DNA from: an uncultured Bacteroidales bacterium
GTDB taxonomy: Bacteria > Bacteroidota > Bacteroidia > Bacteroidales > UBA932
NCBI GenBank assembly: GCA_945948555.1
Contig: CAMFBM010000026.1
Span: 1-35,259, forward strand
Direction of reading: 5' to 3'
DNA: 35,259 bases
Each line of letters opens with the position of its first letter. Position 1 is the stretch's first letter. The notes under the pieces were generated by a model. That model worked only from the letters and a program-made list of their open reading frames with translations, searched no databases and was not told where the DNA came from. Shown here piece after piece: positions 32,201 to 35,259 of this stretch. A program made the translations under genes and the position numbers.

Positions 32201-32272
32201 AGCCCTGAGGTCACAGGAAATATGTATCCTGAAGCAAGTCAGACAGTTTTCGGTGTTAACTTATCTTTTTAG
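29204..32272 (+). CDS. susC: SusC-family TonB-dependent glycan importer
   Basis: A 1022-aa outer-membrane receptor that imports oligosaccharides with TonB energy. A signal peptide ends near NGQ. A CarboxypepD_reg-like beta-sandwich (residues ~25-100, TGAVREDTEKGPLPVIGAGV through the GTITDADGHFTL segment) follows. The plug begins QLVVVGYG (107-114) and contains the SusC signature SITIRGTRSISASNSPLYIIDG and EILKDAASQAIYGARASDGVILVTTKRG. The 22-stranded barrel ends in the terminal aromatic residue (VFGVNLSF). An extracellular loop holds DSDGDGVPDA and DVNGDGKITEDD calcium-binding-like repeats. It is followed 9 bases later by its SusD partner. The ExbB/ExbD proteins encoded at the left of this window could energise it. 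Confidence 0.95.
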   Translation: MKRIFELSILIVSLLATVSLNGQTRKITGAVREDTEKGPLPVIGAGVIVKGTNEGTITDADGHFTLTVPEKGRLEISCLGYESREVTVPEDNYLEIFLEPETLLLDQLVVVGYGSMKKSDLATSVASVNTDDMKIFPAASAAEMLRGRAAGVTVTSASGRPGSTPSITIRGTRSISASNSPLYIIDGSVASDTEFAMMNSDDIESIEILKDAASQAIYGARASDGVILVTTKRGKAGVNEITYNGYVGIQTLHRNFDYYNADEYLALRREAVAHDMGVIDATTLPISTVLSDEVMAEVYKSGEFVDWEKLMFKKAALYHSHELNFRGGTDKLKAMASVGYFSQDGMMRINSGYRRLSARVNLDYQVRKWLKLGVNTSYGFSKRIIENGAYYQFITRSPLSDIRDENGAYIPYINSNKDTNPIYSALHDSHDTKSNNYRINAFADITPFKGFTYRFNVSYYNRVNEEGHSRDSYYPNGGGGTASVDNSTNTQILIENSIRYDVPIKNENHKLNITAVQSIDKSLYKTLGYSVNNLPVDKTYNFIANGEVTGQRRIYSRNNLVSFMLRFQYNLMERYLFNVACRRDGSSRFGTDSKWGTFPSVAFAWRLSQEKFLKNADWLNNLKIRASYGIVGNQNGIDNYTTLGIAKKMPGEFGDVYYLGYLPGSELPNKNLKWEQSGTVNVGIDFGFLNNRISGTLEYYNTRTTDLLVSRAINASLGYTSMLDNLGETRTDGIDFNANFDIIRSEKVNWSIAATVSQFRNRIIKIDDSVDENGNYMSQPGNGWIIGAPINVYYDYKAEGVYQYDDFNVFSDRGNLYYELKPVIDSDGDGVPDAVLQRNDLVEPGSVKIADVNGDGKITEDDRIVYKRDPDAVFSVSTNLSFYGFDFYMDWYAVAGGYVLNPLMYDGEYGGNLRGRANGMKVDYWTPYNPTNSFPRPTFGSDIPFLKSMAYQKASYVRLRTLQLGYTLPKKALSKIHISNLRFYVTATNLLTFTRVKSYSPEVTGNMYPEASQTVFGVNLSF

Positions 32273-32281
32273 AGTCGGATT

Positions 32282-33904
32282 ATGAAACAAGTATATTATT
32301 GTCTGTTGGCATCTGTTGCGATTCTCGGTGTCTCCTGTAGCAGGTTGCTTAATCTGGAATCCGAGACATCGGTCACCACCAATTATCTCCAGACTGACAA
32401 GGAGGGACTGAAGAGGGCGATTGCCGGCCTTTATGTCTATGAAAGAGATAACATTGTCGATAATTCAAACGAGAAGGGAATAGTGATTCTGCCCCAGTTG
32501 TTCGATTTCAATACGGACATTATCCTGTTCAATGCAGGCAACTGGGCCGCCGTGGCCAGGTTGACGACTCTCACTCCGGATTCCGGTGTCCTTGAGGATT
32601 ACTGGAAATTCTGGTATGCCATCATAGGGAGGGCAAATGAAATCATTGCATCATCCGCAGACCTTGGTCTGGATGACCCTGATGTCAGGAGAGTTCACGC
32701 AGAGGCTTGTCTGTTCCGCGCAAGGGCATATTTTGAATTGTACAAACGCTTCGAGAGGATTTATCTGAATGTCGAGCCGACGACTGTTGACAATCTCGGG
32801 AGAAAATATGCTCCTGCTTCAAAGGATGAAATTTTCAAATTGATAAAGGAGGATTTGGATTGTGCAATAGAGGCATTGCCGTACGAGTTGCCTTCCAACG
32901 GCAACGGGGTTATGTTCGGGATGTACACACAGGCAACGGCAAGACACGTCAGGGCACAGGTTGCGATGTGGGAAAAAGACTGGGATTGTGCAATTAGCCA
33001 GACTGAAGATATCCTGAAGAACGCCAAGGGAATATGCGAACTTGAGAAGGATCCTGCGGATGTGTTTTCTTCAGAGAATCTGAGGTCCAGGGAGGTAATA
33101 TATGCCTACCAGTTTTCCAAGAATACAGGTGGAGGGGGACATTTGAGCGGTACTGCCCTGGTCGGCCATCCGGTTTCAGTCTTTGTCACCGCGCGTTATT
33201 CAAGTGTGTCCGGGGCAATCTGCTCAAGTGATCAGGGAGGTTTCGGATATGGAAGGGATTATCCGAACCGGCATCTTCTCGATATGTACGGACCTTCCGA
33301 TAAAAGAAAGGATTGTTTCTTTGTCAACGATTATTATTACAATGACCCTTCTTCACCGAAATACGGACAAAAGATAAAACCTGGAGACAGCGGTGCCACG
33401 GGCTCTGCATATATCACGAGCATCCATCCAATGAGTTCAAAGCACGCTGATTTCTGGACCAATGCAGATGACCCTGAAAGGAAGACAAGTTTCAGGGACC
33501 TGATAGTGTACAGGCTTGCCGAGACCGTATTGATGTGCTGTGAGGCCTATTATCACAAGGCTGACAATGACAATGCCGTCAAATATTTCAATATGACTTA
33601 TGAGAGGGCGGGGAATGCTCCTTTTTCAGGTACCCTGACGTTGGAGGATATTCTCGATGAATATGCGAGGGAACTGAATTTCGAAGGAGTGAGGTGGCCA
33701 CTTCTGAAACGGCTCGGCCTCCTTGGAGAATACTGCAGGAAGTGGGAGGGTGAATCACAGTCGGAGAACAACTGGCTTGACAAGGACTATACTTACGCCC
33801 GACAGAATTTCGTAATCGGGAAGCACGAATGCTGGCCGATTCCGAGCAATCAGATTCTTCTGATGGGAGGTTCTGAGGTCTATCCTCAAAATAACGGATG
33901 GTAG
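32282..33904 (+). CDS. susD: SusD/RagB-family surface glycan-binding lipoprotein
   Basis: A 540-aa lipoprotein that forms the lid on the SusC importer at the cell surface. The signal peptide ends GVSC with C19 as the lipidated residue. The N-terminal segment LNLESETSVTTNYLQTDKEGLKRAIAGLYVYE is typical of SusD. TPR-like helices are visible (WYAIIGRANEIIASSADLGLDD, HAEACLFRARAYFELYKRF) and the C-terminal VYRLAETVLMCCEAYYHKADN plus YARELNFEGVRWPLLKRLGLL are the conserved RagB/SusD blocks. Length is normal (about 500-600). The ligand cannot be read from sequence, but the locus implies a GlcNAc-containing glycan. Confidence 0.95.
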   Translation: MKQVYYCLLASVAILGVSCSRLLNLESETSVTTNYLQTDKEGLKRAIAGLYVYERDNIVDNSNEKGIVILPQLFDFNTDIILFNAGNWAAVARLTTLTPDSGVLEDYWKFWYAIIGRANEIIASSADLGLDDPDVRRVHAEACLFRARAYFELYKRFERIYLNVEPTTVDNLGRKYAPASKDEIFKLIKEDLDCAIEALPYELPSNGNGVMFGMYTQATARHVRAQVAMWEKDWDCAISQTEDILKNAKGICELEKDPADVFSSENLRSREVIYAYQFSKNTGGGGHLSGTALVGHPVSVFVTARYSSVSGAICSSDQGGFGYGRDYPNRHLLDMYGPSDKRKDCFFVNDYYYNDPSSPKYGQKIKPGDSGATGSAYITSIHPMSSKHADFWTNADDPERKTSFRDLIVYRLAETVLMCCEAYYHKADNDNAVKYFNMTYERAGNAPFSGTLTLEDILDEYARELNFEGVRWPLLKRLGLLGEYCRKWEGESQSENNWLDKDYTYARQNFVIGKHECWPIPSNQILLMGGSEVYPQNNGW

Positions 33905-33937
33905 AAAGACTGACTAGGAATAATTATACGGAGTAAT

Positions 33938-35005
33938 ATGCAAACGTTTTATGAAAGATTTCTTGTGGCACTGGCTGTTATGTCAGCGGCACTTGTTTAC
34001 GGATGTACGAAATCAGCCGGGGAACCGGATAAATTCAACATCGACTCCACTGATGTGGTTTTGACTGACTGCAAGGCAGGAACCACTGATGTGCTTTTGT
34101 CCACGAATCGTGACCCGGAGGCAGTCGTGGAGGCTCCGGCAGATGAATGGCTCTCGGCGCAAATAACAAGAAGATGCCTCACTTTGAAGTACCGTGAGAA
34201 TGAGACACCTGAATCCCGTGAAGGAAAGGTCCGGATTACGGCGGGAAAGGTACTGATGGCAGTTGTCGTCACACAACCCGGCAAGACTCCGGCCACTCCT
34301 GACCCCGATCCCACTCCTGACCCCGATCCCACTCCAGACCCGACACCAGACCCTGATCCCACTCCGGACCCGACTCCTGACCCTCCTGCCGGGGAAACAA
34401 AGTTCCCTGTTTATAAGGAAAACGGAAAGAATGTCGGTATTATCTACTGGACTTCAGAGGACGGCTTGACTTCCAAGGTGCTGAGCCTCGCGAGAACGGA
34501 ACAGATTGCATGGTCAACGGACGGCAGCCATATCCTCAATGCCACAGATCCTGACAACGGTATGGCAAACACTCAGGTTATCAAGTCCAGTGTGGAAGCC
34601 GGAAGCATCCCTGCGGTGACATTCTGCGACAAGATTGGTGACGGTTGGTATTGGCCTTCAATCAATGAAATGGTTGAGATATTCAATATCTACAACGGGA
34701 TTTCATATACGGATACAGCCTTTAAAGCGGTTTTGCCGAATGCGCTTTCCGATGAGGAAAAGACGGCCCGCTCTGCGTTTGATGCTTCATTGACCGCTTT
34801 CGGAGGAACGGTTATGAATGCGGGAAAACCTTCGGACAAAGGAGACAGGTATTGGACCAGTACTGAACTCGTTTCCGGAGAAAAGGCATACGGCTCTTTT
34901 ATGACGTTCGGAAAAGCCTATATGTCTGTCTTGGCAGACACTCCGGGAAAAACCAACTCTGCCGGCAGATATGCACGTTGTATAAAAGTAATAACAAATA
35001 ATTGA
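33938..35005 (+). CDS. Surface lipoprotein with BACON domain, Asp-Pro-Thr-Pro linker and DUF1566-like domain
   Basis: A 355-aa lipoprotein (lipid Cys C23 in VYGC). Residues ~32-113 look like a BACON-type beta-sandwich, ending in the typical AVVVTQPGK. Next comes a stiff linker of alternating D-P and T-P pairs (about 119-150). The C-terminal ~200 residues resemble DUF1566/Lcl-type domains: GDGWYWPSINEMVEIFNIYN, RYWTSTELVSGEKAYGSFMTFGKAY and a final GRYARCIKVI. Its position directly after susD is that of a surface glycan-binding protein (SGBP), with the linker holding the binding domain away from the membrane. Binding itself is inference. It starts 33 bases after the susD stop, with no new promoter. 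Confidence 0.82.
   Translation: MQTFYERFLVALAVMSAALVYGCTKSAGEPDKFNIDSTDVVLTDCKAGTTDVLLSTNRDPEAVVEAPADEWLSAQITRRCLTLKYRENETPESREGKVRITAGKVLMAVVVTQPGKTPATPDPDPTPDPDPTPDPTPDPDPTPDPTPDPPAGETKFPVYKENGKNVGIIYWTSEDGLTSKVLSLARTEQIAWSTDGSHILNATDPDNGMANTQVIKSSVEAGSIPAVTFCDKIGDGWYWPSINEMVEIFNIYNGISYTDTAFKAVLPNALSDEEKTARSAFDASLTAFGGTVMNAGKPSDKGDRYWTSTELVSGEKAYGSFMTFGKAYMSVLADTPGKTNSAGRYARCIKVITNN
34295..34388 (+). repeat. Short tandem repeats encoding the D-P-T-P linker
   Basis: Two exact abutting copies of the 18-mer ACTCCTGACCCCGATCCC (34295-34312 and 34313-34330) are followed by degenerate copies of the same 18- and 12-base units to about 34388. The unit length is a multiple of three, so slippage would change linker length without breaking the frame. 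Confidence 0.85.
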
Positions 35006-35012
35006 TAATGAT

Positions 35013-35168
35013 ATGAAATCTGATTTTGCTCAAATAGACTATGTTCCCCCGGAATGTCGGAATGAAGGGCTTTCATATACAGGAATATTGTGTTCCAGTA
35101 CAGTTGAACCAGCAAATGCCTCAATCTCCGATATGGAGGCAGGGGAATTTCTCGATTTCGGATTTTGA
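35013..35168 (+). CDS. Small 51-aa ORF at the end of the GlcNAc locus
   Basis: An ATG at 35013, seven bases after the stop of the BACON lipoprotein, opens 51 codons ending with TGA at 35166-35168. The peptide starts MKSDFAQIDYVPPECRNEG and later has LCSSTVEPANASISDM and an acidic, aromatic end, EFLDFGF. There is no signal peptide or membrane helix; two Cys (15 and 27) are present. The layout (short N-terminus, Y-x-P-P, a hydrophobic stretch ending L-C-S-S, then an acidic tail ending in an aromatic residue) resembles short peptides I recall as frequent in Bacteroidales genomes, often near fimbrillin or lipoprotein genes and without known function. The alternative is that it is not translated. 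Confidence 0.5.
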   Translation: MKSDFAQIDYVPPECRNEGLSYTGILCSSTVEPANASISDMEAGEFLDFGF

Positions 35169-35245
35169 AATCCTAAATTTAAGTTGAACCTTTTAGAATC
35201 ATATTTATATGAAATCCTCATGACCGCTAGCGCTCGCCAAAGAGA

Positions 35246-35259
35246 ATGAAAAGTTATTT
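35246..35259 (+). CDS. Possible start of a further gene cut by the right edge
   Basis: An ATG at 35246 preceded by AAAGAGA opens MKSY and runs off the window after 14 bases. The 77 bases before it, after the small ORF, show no TAnnTTTG promoter and no clear terminator. This may be the next gene of the locus, but the visible part is too short to judge. Confidence 0.25.

Noticed and set aside
34295..34388. The tandem repeat as a CRISPR-like array.
   Set aside because: Units abut without spacers, keep a reading frame and encode a Pro-rich linker.
1..35259. tRNA, rRNA, insertion sequence, integrase, toxin-antitoxin or phage genes.
   Set aside because: No sequences of these kinds were seen in the intergenic gaps or in the coding frames; all gaps are under about 150 bases.

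Overview
The window reads as a chromosomal segment of a member of the Bacteroidales (phylum Bacteroidota) with roughly even GC content, probably a gut or other host- or glycan-associated lineage. The evidence is a SusC/SusD pair, a BACON-type lipoprotein, a Porin_10-type putative porin, an ExbB-ExbD-ExbD operon, and at least nine gene-adjacent promoters carrying the Bacteroidota -7 element TAnnTTTG. Two of these also have a TTTG -33 element at the canonical 19-20 nt spacing. I see no tRNA, rRNA, CRISPR array, insertion sequence or phage gene, and no gene-free stretch longer than 300 bases. The species cannot be named from the sequence alone.

Layout. (1) 1-7571, almost all on the minus strand: a Ton/Tol-type motor operon (ExbB, a small membrane protein, two ExbDs, then a terminator), tatD-ansA (DNase/hydrolase and type I asparaginase), dprA, queA and a NUDIX hydrolase. 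(2) 7652-11145, plus strand: a tight operon of pyrE, a START-like protein, an RsmF-like rRNA m5C methyltransferase and an exported TPR protein. (3) 11170-12823, minus: a BASS-like transporter and a YczE/YitT-like membrane protein. (4) 12933-14114, plus: a LolC/E-FtsX-type permease. (5) 14152-19551, minus: a lytic transglycosylase overlapping a large putative porin, then nicotinate phosphoribosyltransferase. (6) 19668-22023, plus: an AmgK-like anomeric sugar kinase fused to a RapZ C-terminal domain, followed by a MurU-like nucleotidyltransferase, which together resemble cell-wall amino sugar recycling. (7) 22141-35168, plus: a XylR-type regulator, then a roughly 12-kb co-directional cluster of NagP-like permease, NagA, NagB, a GH20 hexosaminidase D-like enzyme, an unassigned TIM-barrel lipoprotein, SusC, SusD, a BACON lipoprotein, and a 51-codon ORF of unknown function.

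How the genes fit together. Region 7 looks like a complete polysaccharide utilisation locus for a GlcNAc-containing glycan. Surface lipoproteins and SusCD would capture and import it, the two exported hydrolases would release GlcNAc, the MFS permease would carry it inward, and NagA/NagB would convert GlcNAc-6-P to fructose-6-P. A GlcNAc kinase is not encoded in the window. Regions 5 and 6 also concern amino sugars and the cell wall (MltF-like lytic enzyme, AmgK-RapZ, MurU), so GlcNAc/MurNAc metabolism is a theme of the right half. The least understood items are the TIM-barrel lipoprotein (28082-29191), the 51-aa ORF at the end of the locus, and the kinase-RapZ fusion.

Several start codons were chosen from promoter position: a start lying inside or upstream of a TAnnTTTG element cannot be on the transcript, which moves the starts of tatD, dprA, the FtsX permease, the porin and the kinase fusion downstream of the longest open frame.
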